Below are positions 27,264 to 35,905 of a DNA stretch of 64,000 nt, in pieces. This stretch comes from Candidatus Latescibacterota bacterium (lineage in GTDB: Bacteria; JAAXHH01), in NCBI GenBank assembly GCA_022821085.1, contig JAJEEG010000002.1:437180-501179 (forward strand), written 5' to 3'. The notes beneath the pieces are model-generated. The model saw nothing but the letters and a program-made list of their open reading frames with translations. It ran no database searches and had not been told where the DNA came from. Each line of letters starts with the position of its first letter. Within the stretch, counting starts at the first letter, position 1. A program made the position numbers and the translations under genes.

Positions 27264-27293
27264 GGGGAAGGGGGACATGTCTCCCCCTTCTCC
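27264..27293 (+). promoter_or_regulatory. 12-bp intra-operon hairpin downstream of the peptide genes
   Basis: GAAGGGGGA (27267-27275) pairs perfectly with TCCCCCTTC (27282-27290) around CATGTC, and three further pairs (one G-T) extend the stem. There is no T-run, so it is more like an mRNA-stabilising or attenuating structure between highly expressed peptides and downstream genes than a full terminator. Confidence 0.65.
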
Positions 27294-27382
27294 GGTACAC
27301 CTGGATGAACATGCTATAGGATTAGATTGTATACACGCTCGCACCCTCAATATGGACTCGAATACCATCCGGAACCATCGCT

Positions 27383-27961
27383 ATGACTGCTAACGCATAC
27401 CGCCTTAACAAGCTACCATTTCTTCTCGCTGTGTGTTGTATACTGGCCGGTTTTTTTGTCGGCAGTTCAATACCCATTGATGCGGGATCTGCCAGCATGC
27501 CGGACCATCCTTCCGAGTCGAACGCCCTGCCAATTCGCGGATTCCTGGATGGATATGATGAATGGGAATTGATCATTGGAGCGAATATAAGGGTCTGCGT
27601 TAATCTTCTGATCGGGCTTCTGTCGCTTGGATACATGAGCATGCTTAACCTGGCCTGGATCGGGCTCAGCTTCGGATGGGCCGTCCAATCCGCGATAGAA
27701 TCCGGCATGTCGAGCCATAAACTGGCCGCGCTGACATTGCCTCATGGATTGTTGGAACTCGGTGGATTCGCCATGGTAGCGGCTGTGGGTTGCGAAGGGT
27801 TCGCCTTTGTGTATAGAAAGCTGAGATTCGATGTATGGTCTTTCGGTTGTGACAGGCTGTCATTGAATCTCCGAAGGCTTACGGCAGGACTTTGTTTAGT
27901 ACTTGCAGCCTCGATTGTGGAAACCTACATAACCGGCCAGATTGCAGCCAGGTTCAATTGA
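27383..27961 (+). CDS. SpoIIM/DUF95-like membrane protein
   Basis: 192 aa with about five hydrophobic helices. Family-like features are a first helix with LLAVCCILAGFFVGSS, the loop NIRVCVNLLIGLLSLGYMSMLNLAWIG, and LPHGLLELGGFAMVAA, which matches the conserved PHG.LEL segment of the SpoIIM (stage II sporulation protein M / DUF95) family. DUF95 proteins are a hallmark of circular bacteriocin loci, where they take part in maturation, secretion or immunity. The gene lies 132 bases after peptide 2 with the hairpin between. No strong ribosome-binding site is seen. Sporulation is not implied. Confidence 0.8.
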   Translation: MTANAYRLNKLPFLLAVCCILAGFFVGSSIPIDAGSASMPDHPSESNALPIRGFLDGYDEWELIIGANIRVCVNLLIGLLSLGYMSMLNLAWIGLSFGWAVQSAIESGMSSHKLAALTLPHGLLELGGFAMVAAVGCEGFAFVYRKLRFDVWSFGCDRLSLNLRRLTAGLCLVLAASIVETYITGQIAARFN

Positions 27962-27971
27962 AGGAACGATT

Positions 27972-28607
27972 ATGCACAACCCCAGTTGGACTGTTGCCAG
28001 AATCTCGTCGATCGGAAGTGCACGGTCGGTATGGATCGGCATCGGTGTATTTGTAACCTACCTGATAGCAAACGTACTCACCGTGGTTTTAATGTTCAGA
28101 ACCACCATCGATCAGATTCCGGAACACCTGGCCAGCGCATACGCGCAGGTGTTGACGATTATGCAAATCAGCACGTCGGCGGGGGTCTTGTTCGGCGACA
28201 TCATCACATTGGTGCTGGGTTGGGTGTTCATCGTGATCGCTGTAACGCTAATGAGCGGACGGCGGAGTTACCGTGCATTGTTCGGCTGGTTATGTATCGG
28301 ACACCTTCCGCTCGTCGTGTATTCTACGTGTTTTGCCGTACTGTTGGGCTTGTTTTCCGACGTTTTGGCCTATAAGGGGTTGGCTTCTATTGCCACAATA
28401 GACCAGTTGCCCATAGAATTGGCCAAAATGCAGGATACCGGGTGGTTCGCATGGATCCGCTATGGGCGCTACCTGGCGTACGCATTTACCCTGGCTTTCG
28501 CTTGCGAAGCGGTACACCGAGTGAATGCGTTGCCCCGGCTGAGGTCTATCGGGATTCTGTCGGCCTATGCATTCATACATGTGTTCATAACGATGTTTGT
28601 TTCTTAA
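27972..28607 (+). CDS. YIP1-like multi-spanning membrane protein
   Basis: 211 aa from the ATG at 27972, which has AAGGA just upstream; a TTG at 27942 inside the previous gene is less likely. Five hydrophobic segments and a short cytosolic N-terminus recall the bacterial YIP1 family, and the C-terminal half (CIGHLPLVVYSTCFAVLLGL) fits it. It starts 10 bases after the DUF95-like gene, so translation is probably coupled. In this cluster it may help peptide export, membrane insertion or immunity; the role is inferred from position. Confidence 0.62.
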   Translation: MHNPSWTVARISSIGSARSVWIGIGVFVTYLIANVLTVVLMFRTTIDQIPEHLASAYAQVLTIMQISTSAGVLFGDIITLVLGWVFIVIAVTLMSGRRSYRALFGWLCIGHLPLVVYSTCFAVLLGLFSDVLAYKGLASIATIDQLPIELAKMQDTGWFAWIRYGRYLAYAFTLAFACEAVHRVNALPRLRSIGILSAYAFIHVFITMFVS

Positions 28608-28631
28608 CGGACAAATGAACAGCAGGTTTTA

Positions 28632-29558
28632 ATGAACAATCCCAAGTGCGAGCGTGACGCCGTCGACAGCCTGCCGGACAAACAGGGAGCGATCCGGTTG
28701 ACCTGGCGTGATAAACTGGTGGAGTTTGGACTCGATGCGTGCATGATGTTGACATGCATGTTCATCGCGGTCGCCGTGTTTGTTTGTATTTTCCTCTCAG
28801 CGTTTGATCTGGTCGAAGAGGCGGCTCCGGGTCTTACAGACAGGAGATCCTTTGCAATCATCATCTTAGTCGTCTTTTCGGCTGCCGCAGGGAACGCCTG
28901 TGCTTATCTGTGTTTCCCTTATCTGACTCGTTTCATCTTTCGTGGATATGAGTTACAGGATGATCGTCTGGTCCGGTCGGTCAGGATACTGATGGCAAAC
29001 ACCGGAATGGATATCACAGCGGAAACCTTGTATGCCATAAAGGGAAGGACGGCCAACGCGATGGTTTCCGGTCTTTTTAGAAAAGCCCGTTACATCTTCT
29101 TTACCGACAAGCTTCTGGAGAGGATGGACGAGGAGGAAATCCTGGCGGTTTTCGCTCACGAATTGGCACATATTCGTCACAGACACCTGCCCAAGATGTT
29201 GCTGGCGTCGATTCTGTGGATTTGCGTGTATCAGATCGTCTTGTATCTGATCGATTTTAATTCCTATTACGATGCTCTTGACGAGTCCATGAAATTCTGG
29301 GCGTCCGGTCTGATGGGCGGCGTGAACGTATGGCTGACTATGCTTCTTGTCTTATTGCCTCTATCACGGAGGAACGAATACGAAGCGGACGCCACGGCTG
29401 CAGAATGGGTGGGAACGGAGCGTTACCAACGGGCTCTTTTTCGTCTGCATCAACTTAATGACAGATTAAAGCCGCCTTCGAGATTTGCTAAAGTGCTTCT
29501 GACCCACCCCACTCTGCAAAACCGCCTCGACCGTGTCGCACAGTTGAACTCGAAATAG
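28632..29558 (+). CDS. M48-family membrane metalloprotease (copy 1)
   Basis: 308 aa. Zinc-binding HELAH is at 176-180 and the third ligand region NEYEAD at 248-253. Membrane helices lie before (about 35-60 and 75-97) and after (about 190-245) the active site, as in HtpX/M48B proteases, with the catalytic site cytosolic. It is closely similar to the convergent gene at 34048-35043, for example LFRKA..IFFT..LLERM and HELAH.RHRH. In this cluster it is a candidate for peptide leader removal or quality control. A general HtpX role is the alternative. Confidence 0.88.
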   Translation: MNNPKCERDAVDSLPDKQGAIRLTWRDKLVEFGLDACMMLTCMFIAVAVFVCIFLSAFDLVEEAAPGLTDRRSFAIIILVVFSAAAGNACAYLCFPYLTRFIFRGYELQDDRLVRSVRILMANTGMDITAETLYAIKGRTANAMVSGLFRKARYIFFTDKLLERMDEEEILAVFAHELAHIRHRHLPKMLLASILWICVYQIVLYLIDFNSYYDALDESMKFWASGLMGGVNVWLTMLLVLLPLSRRNEYEADATAAEWVGTERYQRALFRLHQLNDRLKPPSRFAKVLLTHPTLQNRLDRVAQLNSK

Positions 29559-29595
29559 TTGAGTTTTTATCAAATGAGAAGGAAACCCCTCTACA

Positions 29596-30798
29596 TTGAA
29601 ACTTCTTCGATTTTTGGTTTTGACGGCGCTTTGCGTTCTGCTCGACCTGCGCTTCGCGTCGCACGGGGCGGTGCCGGACTCCCTGGCGCTGTCCGAATTC
29701 GCCCGGATCATGACCGCGTTCTCCGAAAAGCCCGGTCACTTCCCGGGGGACAACTTCGTTACGAATGAAACGTCCTATCTGCACGTCGTTCCTACGGTTA
29801 TCGAACTGGGCAAACGCGGCGGGGTCTATATCGGCGTCGGTACGGAGCAGAACTTCTCCTACATAGCCACGTCGAGACCGGATATCGCTTTCATCGTCGA
29901 CATCCGTCGCGAGAACCTGCTTCAGCATCTCCTCTACAAAGCCCTTTTTGCCCTGGCCCGGGACCGAACGTCCTTCCTGGCGCTGCTGTTCAGCCGACAG
30001 CACCGGGAGGGCGAAACGGCTGTGACCGGACGACCGGAACGCACGGCCGCCATTACCGAAGTCTTGGATTACATTGAAACGTCAACCACGGCCGACTCCC
30101 TGCTCTTTGAAGAAAACTGGAAGCGGCTCCGGCGGGAAGTCAGGCGGTATGGGATCGAAGACCGGGACGATCTCGACAAGATGCTTTACATCTACCGGTC
30201 GTTTTACGAAAAACAACTTTCGATCCGGTACGCCGAAACCCGCCTGGGAAACGGCCTGTCCTATCCGACGTTCAGGGAGCTGATGGCAGGCACGACGAAA
30301 GAAGGGGATTTCGCCAGTTTCCTGAGTACCGAAGATGCATTCGGGTTTGTGAAGCACCTGCATCACAGGAACCTGGTCATTCCCGTCGTGGGGAACTTCG
30401 CGGGCGGGAAGGCGCTGAGGGCCATCGGCACTTTCGCTGAAGTCCACGGCACGAGCGTATCCGTTTACTACGTGTCGAACGTCGAGTACTTCCTCATAAA
30501 TCACTTCTACTACGTGTTCAAATGGTACGTCGCGAATGTCGACGCGCTTCCGATCGATGAGCACAGCCTGATGATCCGTTCCTACCTGGGCGTGGAATCC
30601 CATCCCAGGAGAGTGGGCCGGCATCTGTCCACGAGCACGGCGCACCACATCAGCACGTTCCTTGAGAGTTACAGGCGGGGTGCGTATACCCGTACGAAAC
30701 CGGTCTGGTGGAGGTTCTGGCCCTGGGACAGTCCATACTGGTCGGGCGGCGGACACAGCTACTACCACCTGGTCATCATGGGAGATCTATGTCCATGA
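29596..30798 (+). CDS. exported protein with Rossmann/methyltransferase-like motif, unknown function
   Basis: 400 aa, TTG start at 29596 with AGAAGG about 12 bases upstream. The N-terminus is signal-peptide-like (1-22). A GVGTEQNFSYIATSRPD segment followed by IVDIRRENLLQHLLYKALF resembles motif I and the acidic end of strand 2 of SAM-binding folds; the same segment typifies a widespread uncharacterised family (LIC_10091-like, low certainty). The C-terminus is Trp-rich and ends in CP. The next gene overlaps in an ATGA arrangement, so it belongs to the operon. A role in peptide modification is possible but unproven; a periplasmic site would be unusual for a SAM enzyme. Confidence 0.65.
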   Translation: MKLLRFLVLTALCVLLDLRFASHGAVPDSLALSEFARIMTAFSEKPGHFPGDNFVTNETSYLHVVPTVIELGKRGGVYIGVGTEQNFSYIATSRPDIAFIVDIRRENLLQHLLYKALFALARDRTSFLALLFSRQHREGETAVTGRPERTAAITEVLDYIETSTTADSLLFEENWKRLRREVRRYGIEDRDDLDKMLYIYRSFYEKQLSIRYAETRLGNGLSYPTFRELMAGTTKEGDFASFLSTEDAFGFVKHLHHRNLVIPVVGNFAGGKALRAIGTFAEVHGTSVSVYYVSNVEYFLINHFYYVFKWYVANVDALPIDEHSLMIRSYLGVESHPRRVGRHLSTSTAHHISTFLESYRRGAYTRTKPVWWRFWPWDSPYWSGGGHSYYHLVIMGDLCP

Positions 30799-31520
30799 GC
30801 GCTTCCACAGATCTGGTAAGATATGCCGGGCGATGGCTCCAGGTCTTCTACAGGCCGGGGAAGGCCTTTGCGGATCTAGAATCAGGACAATCCACCGCCG
30901 AGTGGATGTCGGTGCTGATCCTGGTCATGTCGGTCGTCCTTTGCGCCGGGATAGTCACCTTGCCCGTTGCGCTGAATGCGGAAAGGGCGTTGATCGAGAC
31001 TGAATTCCAGTCCTATTCGGATCTGAGTGCAGATCAACATTCCCTCATTCTACGCGAGGCCGTGCAATTCGACCATCGTCAGCTCATCGGACTTCTGGTC
31101 ATGCCCGCCAGCGTTTGCTTCATGGTCGCAGCGTGGTCGGTGGTGGGAAAACACTGCGGTGAATTGATATTCGGCAAGCCGCTGCCGTACGGCAAGGTCC
31201 TTCCGATAACCGGCTATGCCTCGCTTGTCCTCGTACCCGAAACCATCGTCAAGACCGCGCTTGTGTTGCTGTCCGGTTCGCTCGATCCTCCCATCCATCC
31301 CGGTCTGTTTCTCGATGACGCGGACCCCGAAACCCTTTGGATACTGTTTCTGCCAGGGGTCGATTTCTTCGGAGTCTGGTTTCTTTTCCTGCTGGGACTC
31401 GGCCTGGCGCGGACTTTCCGGGGATCGGCGACGCTCGCCTGGCTCGTGCTGGGACTGGTGTGGGGCATATGGATTGTCATTCGCAGGACGATCGAGCTGC
31501 TCGGAACGGTATACGTATAG
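30795..31520 (+). CDS. YIP1-family membrane protein
   Basis: 241 aa. The ATG at 30795 overlaps the previous stop codon (ATGA) and has GGGAG 10 bases before; another ATG at 30789 is possible. The cytosolic N-terminus VFYRPGKAFADLESGQSTAEW is the typical start of bacterial YIP1 domain proteins, followed by five membrane helices. It is the second such protein in this cluster. YIP1-like proteins often accompany ABC efflux genes. The exact role is unknown. Confidence 0.75.
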   Translation: MSASTDLVRYAGRWLQVFYRPGKAFADLESGQSTAEWMSVLILVMSVVLCAGIVTLPVALNAERALIETEFQSYSDLSADQHSLILREAVQFDHRQLIGLLVMPASVCFMVAAWSVVGKHCGELIFGKPLPYGKVLPITGYASLVLVPETIVKTALVLLSGSLDPPIHPGLFLDDADPETLWILFLPGVDFFGVWFLFLLGLGLARTFRGSATLAWLVLGLVWGIWIVIRRTIELLGTVYV

Positions 31521-31540
31521 CTTCAGGGAACCAATTGGTC

Positions 31541-32755
31541 ATGAAAAAACGGTTAGTCATTGCCGGTGTGTCGGTCTGCGGCCTTGTCGCCGTTCTGCTG
31601 TACGTGGTTTTCAGTTCCACGGCTCGGGATGCCACGTTTGAGATCCTCCAGGTACAACACGGACCGATCTCGGAGATCCTGGCGGAGACGGGCACGATTC
31701 AGTTCGTCAGGACCGTCATGGTCAAGCCCACGGTTTCCGGGGAAGTCAGACATATTTACGCCGATGTCGGGGACCGGGTATCAGCGGATGACGTGCTTGC
31801 CGTGATAGAGCCGGACCCGTCCCAGTCCCTTCAGTTGTCCCGGCAGCGTGCCCGGGTGGACGGCGCCCGGATAGATCTTTCAGAAAGGGCGTTGAACTTC
31901 GAGCGTAAACGCGAGCTTTACGAGCGGTCCCTGATATCGTCCGAGGAATTCGACCAGGCAAGGATCGCACACACCAGGGCCCGTCACGATCTCGACATGG
32001 CGGAGCTGGAACTCAGGATTCTGGAGTTGAAGGTGAACGTCGAGGTGGATTCGAACAAAACGCATGGTGCCGTGCGGGTCCTGTCGCCCCTGGACGGTAT
32101 CGTCATCGCCCGCACGGTGGAGGAGGGTGAGGTCGTGGCATCAGGCACCTCGTCGTATACCGGCGGCACGGAGATGTTCCGGATCGGCGATCCGGACCGG
32201 ATGATCGTCAAATCGGCCGTTGGAGAGATAGACGCCGGAAGGGTCAGGCCCGGACAGGACGTGCGGATCCGTGTAGATGCCTACCCGGACGCGATGTACC
32301 GTGGACGGGTGGAGCGCGTCGCGCCTGTCGGTGTGCGCAGCCCCGGCAGCACGCTGGTCACGTTCGATGCCGAGATCGTGATATCGGATCCATCGATGGA
32401 ATTGCAGCAGGGCATGTCCTGCGATATCGACATCGTGGTGGAGAAGAACGACCACTCGGTGCTGGTGCCCGTTTCTTCCGTCATGGAAATGGCCGACTAC
32501 AGAGGTACAGCCATCGAACAGAACGATCCGGCATCGACCGGATCGGCGCCCGGCAGGCGGTACATGGTCTATCGTTGCACCTCGGGGGACCCCGAATTGC
32601 AGAGGTGTCCGGAAGCGTACCTGGAATCCACCATGGTCGAGATCGGTATCGAATCAACCGAAAACGTGGAGATCCTGTCCGGTATCGAACCCGGCGCGCA
32701 CATCGCACGGGATGCCAAAGCGGTTCATGCCGCGCTGAACGCGAAACACCCTTGA
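31541..32755 (+). CDS. MacA/HlyD-like periplasmic adaptor protein
   Basis: 404 aa. One N-terminal membrane anchor (residues 5-22), then a barrel-sandwich/lipoyl half (KPTVSGEVRHIYADVGDRVSADDVLAVI), a coiled-coil hairpin (about 95-160), the second lipoyl half (VLSPLDGIVIARTVEEGEVV) and a beta-barrel domain. This is the membrane-fusion subunit of tripartite MacAB-type exporters. It starts 20 bases after the YIP1 gene, and the MacB-like permease starts 21 bases after its stop. The substrate may be the nearby peptides (inference). No outer-membrane TolC-like gene is near. Confidence 0.88.
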   Translation: MKKRLVIAGVSVCGLVAVLLYVVFSSTARDATFEILQVQHGPISEILAETGTIQFVRTVMVKPTVSGEVRHIYADVGDRVSADDVLAVIEPDPSQSLQLSRQRARVDGARIDLSERALNFERKRELYERSLISSEEFDQARIAHTRARHDLDMAELELRILELKVNVEVDSNKTHGAVRVLSPLDGIVIARTVEEGEVVASGTSSYTGGTEMFRIGDPDRMIVKSAVGEIDAGRVRPGQDVRIRVDAYPDAMYRGRVERVAPVGVRSPGSTLVTFDAEIVISDPSMELQQGMSCDIDIVVEKNDHSVLVPVSSVMEMADYRGTAIEQNDPASTGSAPGRRYMVYRCTSGDPELQRCPEAYLESTMVEIGIESTENVEILSGIEPGAHIARDAKAVHAALNAKHP

Positions 32756-32776
32756 CCTCAAAGGATCCGGTCGTCC

Positions 32777-34000
32777 GTGTCCATAACGCACCATATCCAG
32801 ACCGTGTTTGCCAATCTCGCGCACTACCGGCTGCGTTCGGTCCTGACGCTGCTGGGGGTTTCGGTCGGCATCGGCGCCGTAACCGCCATCATCGCCATCG
32901 GCGAAGGACTTCACGACATGGTGATGGAGGAATTCGAATCCGTGCGCGGCGGCACCATGGTGTGGGTGAGTCCATCGAGATTCGTAAACCGGGATGGGCA
33001 GTGGCTCGCGGTACCGGATTACGAGCATCTCGTCTGGCAGGACGTGCTGGAAATCAGCAGAAGGTCGAACGCCGTGCGACAGGTGGTCCCAGCCGCGACG
33101 CTGAACGCGGATCTCAGGTATGCGAAAACATCCTATGGCGGGATGGTGTACGGCACGACGCCATCGTTTCCGGACTTGTACCAATGGCCGGTCTCCATGG
33201 GGCGATTCATTATCGACCGCGACGTAATACGCTGGCGCAAGGTATGCGTGCTGGGCGATGAGCTGGCAGCTGCGCTGTTCGACGATGCCAATCCGGTCGG
33301 CAAGGAACTGAAACTGAATGGTCAGCGGTTTGCCGTGATCGGTGTCATGCAGCCAAAGACGGTTTTCAACGAGAGCTGGGGAAACCGGGTCTTCGTTCCG
33401 ATTACAACGGTCCAGAAACGAATGCTCGGCCATGAAGGCTTCGATCTTCTGTCCATCAAGGTGCCGGATTCACGTGTTATGGACCGTGCGGTGGGCGAAA
33501 TCGAGGCAGCCTTGAAGTCTGTCCATGGTGATGAGGCCGGATTCGACATCGTCAGTGGGAAAGACGCCATGGACCAGATCGGAGGTGTGATCAACGCCGT
33601 TAAATCTTCGATTGCCGCCTTAGCGGGTATCTCGCTGTTGGTGGGTGGAATCGGGATCATGAATATGATGTTGGTCTCCGTCACTGAACGTAGACGGGAA
33701 ATAGGCATCAGGAAGTCTGTAGGGGCGAGACATGTCGATATCGTGAATCAATTTACGCTGGAAGCCACATGTATCAGCGCTTTAGGCGGATTACTGGGGA
33801 TATCGCTGGGACTTGGCCTCGGTTCTGTTTTCTCGTTTGTCCTGAATCAGATGTGGGACCTTGCTTTCACGAGCGGAGCTTCGGCTTCGAATATCCTCGT
33901 GTCGCTGGCGATTTCACTGGCCATAGGCCTTTGCGCCGGTATCTATCCGGCCTTGAAGGCATCGCAGTTGAGCCCGGTGGACTCGATGAACCAGGAGTGA
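32777..34000 (+). CDS. MacB/FtsX-like ABC permease without fused ATPase
   Basis: 407 aa, GTG start with AAGGA upstream. Domain order: an N-terminal membrane helix (RSVLTLLGVSVGIGAVTAIIAI), a large periplasmic MacB core domain, then three helices in the FtsX domain (GISLLVGGIGIMNMMLVSVTERR, and REIGIRKSVGA at the cytosolic loop). MacB proper carries an ATPase at its N-terminus; here it is absent and no ABC ATPase is encoded within the cluster. The energy subunit must come from elsewhere, or the system works differently. It is the last gene of the operon and converges on the second M48 gene. Confidence 0.88.
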   Translation: MSITHHIQTVFANLAHYRLRSVLTLLGVSVGIGAVTAIIAIGEGLHDMVMEEFESVRGGTMVWVSPSRFVNRDGQWLAVPDYEHLVWQDVLEISRRSNAVRQVVPAATLNADLRYAKTSYGGMVYGTTPSFPDLYQWPVSMGRFIIDRDVIRWRKVCVLGDELAAALFDDANPVGKELKLNGQRFAVIGVMQPKTVFNESWGNRVFVPITTVQKRMLGHEGFDLLSIKVPDSRVMDRAVGEIEAALKSVHGDEAGFDIVSGKDAMDQIGGVINAVKSSIAALAGISLLVGGIGIMNMMLVSVTERRREIGIRKSVGARHVDIVNQFTLEATCISALGGLLGISLGLGLGSVFSFVLNQMWDLAFTSGASASNILVSLAISLAIGLCAGIYPALKASQLSPVDSMNQE

Positions 34001-34047
34001 ACCTGAAAAACCCGAACGGATCGGCTGCGGAACGCACCAACCGCGTA

Positions 34048-35043
34048 CTATCCAAGGCTCCCCACCCGCTCCAGCCTCTCCTGCAACGTCGGATGGGTGC
34101 CTAGTTTCGCCAGGAACTTCCGCGGCGGTTTCAGCTGGTCGTTGATTTGATAAAGCCGGTAAAGGGTCTGCTTGTACAGGCCTGTACCCACCCACAGGGC
34201 TGCGGTCGCGTCCGCCTGGTACTCGTTCCGCCTCGAAAGCGGGAACAGGACGAGGAACATAAGCAGGTATAAGTTAGCTAAGTTTATCCCTAAATATACT
34301 CCCATTTTCCAGGGTTCTTCGAGCGAGTCGAAGTAGGCATAGTAGTCGATCAGGCTCAGGAATACCTGGAAGACGAGGGTCCATATCAAGAGAACCAGGA
34401 ATATCATGGGCATGTGCCGGTGCCGCGCATGGGCCAGTTCGTGCGCCAGGGCCGCCATGATCTCTCCTTGGCTCATTCGCTCCAGAAGCCTTTTCGTGAA
34501 GAAGATACATTGTGCCTTACGGAAAAGGCCGGACACGACGGCGTTGGCCGTCTTGCTATTTATGGCGTAGATTTTATCGGCCCTGATATCCATCCCGGTC
34601 ACGGATATCAGGTGCTTCACGGCGCGGCCCATCCGCTGGTCCTGCAACTCGTTGCCGCGATAGAGCAGACGAATGATGTAGGGCGCGCAACTGAACGAAC
34701 AGACATTGCCAATGGCCACGGCCACGACGATCAGGATGATAAACGGAATCGATCCAGCCTCCGTGGATCCCGGCGCCCACTCCTCCAGGGTACTACGCAA
34801 GGCGATTATAGCAGCAAAGAAGACCAACATCCCGATCAGCGTACCGGCCATGGCCATGACCATCGTCAGGCCACCTTCGACCAGCTTCTCGCGCCAGTTC
34901 AGCCGGATCGTATCGTCAACGACCCGGTCCGCCTGCTGCGGGCCGTCCACCTCGTCTGCCCGGTCCGCCTTGTGCGCCTGGTCCCGGCCGTCTGCAGGGG
35001 GCCGCTCGTCTTCCTTTGGGTAGTCTTGTCCGGCATTTTGCAC
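34048..35043 (-). CDS. M48-family membrane metalloprotease (copy 2)
   Basis: 331 aa from a GTG at 35043. This start is preferred over earlier in-frame ATGs because GGGAGG lies six bases upstream. HELAH (201-205) and NEYQAD (273-278) are the zinc-site motifs, with membrane helices at about 60-80, 98-118 and after the active site. It is a paralogue of the 28632-29558 gene, longer at the N-terminus by an Asp/Arg/Ala-rich segment (residues 20-45) like the one in the DUF1207-like protein. It converges on the MacB-like permease gene with 47 bases between. Whether it belongs to the cluster or is a housekeeping HtpX-like protease is uncertain. Confidence 0.88.
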   Translation of the reverse strand: MQNAGQDYPKEDERPPADGRDQAHKADRADEVDGPQQADRVVDDTIRLNWREKLVEGGLTMVMAMAGTLIGMLVFFAAIIALRSTLEEWAPGSTEAGSIPFIILIVVAVAIGNVCSFSCAPYIIRLLYRGNELQDQRMGRAVKHLISVTGMDIRADKIYAINSKTANAVVSGLFRKAQCIFFTKRLLERMSQGEIMAALAHELAHARHRHMPMIFLVLLIWTLVFQVFLSLIDYYAYFDSLEEPWKMGVYLGINLANLYLLMFLVLFPLSRRNEYQADATAALWVGTGLYKQTLYRLYQINDQLKPPRKFLAKLGTHPTLQERLERVGSLG

Positions 35044-35370
35044 GTTTAACCTCCCACTGTGTGCATCGAAGAAGGATGGGCAGTCAGGACCTTGCTTCCG
35101 GTGCCCGGGTTCATACATTCCGCCCGTGTAAATTAGATTCGATAAAGTATATTGCCACGAAAGACAAACGTGTGCAAGTCGTTTATTGCAGGAGGCCAGG
35201 GCGGGGGCCCGGTCACGCGGCCACAATCGCTTGACACGAGCCGTTTTTTGCCTCTTTGTCATGGGTGCCGGTGCCCGCGATAAACACCATCGTGCGGCTG
35301 GCGGGTAAATGGTCACGACGGGCGCCTTGATCATGGCGGGCACCTTGGATCGAGCCGGGGAGCGCCACGC
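35044..35370. other. divergent intergenic region
   Basis: 327 bases between the M48 gene and the methyltransferase-like gene. TTGACA at 35231-35236 may be a -35 element for the plus-strand gene, but the matching -10 (CTTTGT) is poor. The side next to the M48 gene is AT-richer and contains TTGTCT with a TATCGA-like -10. Nothing else was recognised. Confidence 0.35.
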
Positions 35371-35874
35371 ATGAAATGGACCACTGCGAAGGCCGTCGTC
35401 CTCCTTCCGGCGGCGGCTACGATCTACGTCCCTGGCCTGATACTGTGGGTATTGGCCGATACACCGGGCGCACTGTCACCGGCGGAGCCCAACCAGTTCC
35501 GCTTCTGGATCGGGATCGCGATGGCGCTGGACGGCCTGGTCGTGACGGCGTGGACCATGACGCTGTTCGACCGGATCGGCAAGGGCACGCCGGCACCGTG
35601 GGCCCCGCCCGAGAAGCTGGTCGTCCTCGGCCCCTACCGCCACGTGCGCAATCCCATGAATTCGGGCATGCTGCTCATACTGGGCGCCGAAGCCCTGCTC
35701 TTCGGCTCATGGCACCTGGCGGGCTGGATGTGCGTGTTCTTCGCAGTGTGCGCGATCTACTTCCCGTTCTACGAGGAACCGGGCCTCGAGCGCCGGTTCG
35801 GTGAACCCTACCGGCAGTACAGGGCAAGCGTACCGCGCTGGATTCCGAGGATACGGCCGTGGGAAGGGCCGTGA
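35371..35874 (+). CDS. isoprenylcysteine carboxyl methyltransferase-family membrane protein
   Basis: 167 aa with about four membrane helices. The conserved C-terminal signature is present: GPYRHVRNPMNSGML, then EEPGLERRFGEPYRQYRASVPRWIPR, as in ICMT/PEMT-like bacterial methyltransferases that use SAM at the membrane. The substrate in bacteria is mostly unknown. It stands alone, 31 bases before a small unknown gene on the same strand. Confidence 0.85.
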   Translation: MKWTTAKAVVLLPAAATIYVPGLILWVLADTPGALSPAEPNQFRFWIGIAMALDGLVVTAWTMTLFDRIGKGTPAPWAPPEKLVVLGPYRHVRNPMNSGMLLILGAEALLFGSWHLAGWMCVFFAVCAIYFPFYEEPGLERRFGEPYRQYRASVPRWIPRIRPWEGP

Positions 35875-35905
35875 ATCGGGTGGACCTTTTTTACCGGGAG
35901 CGTAA

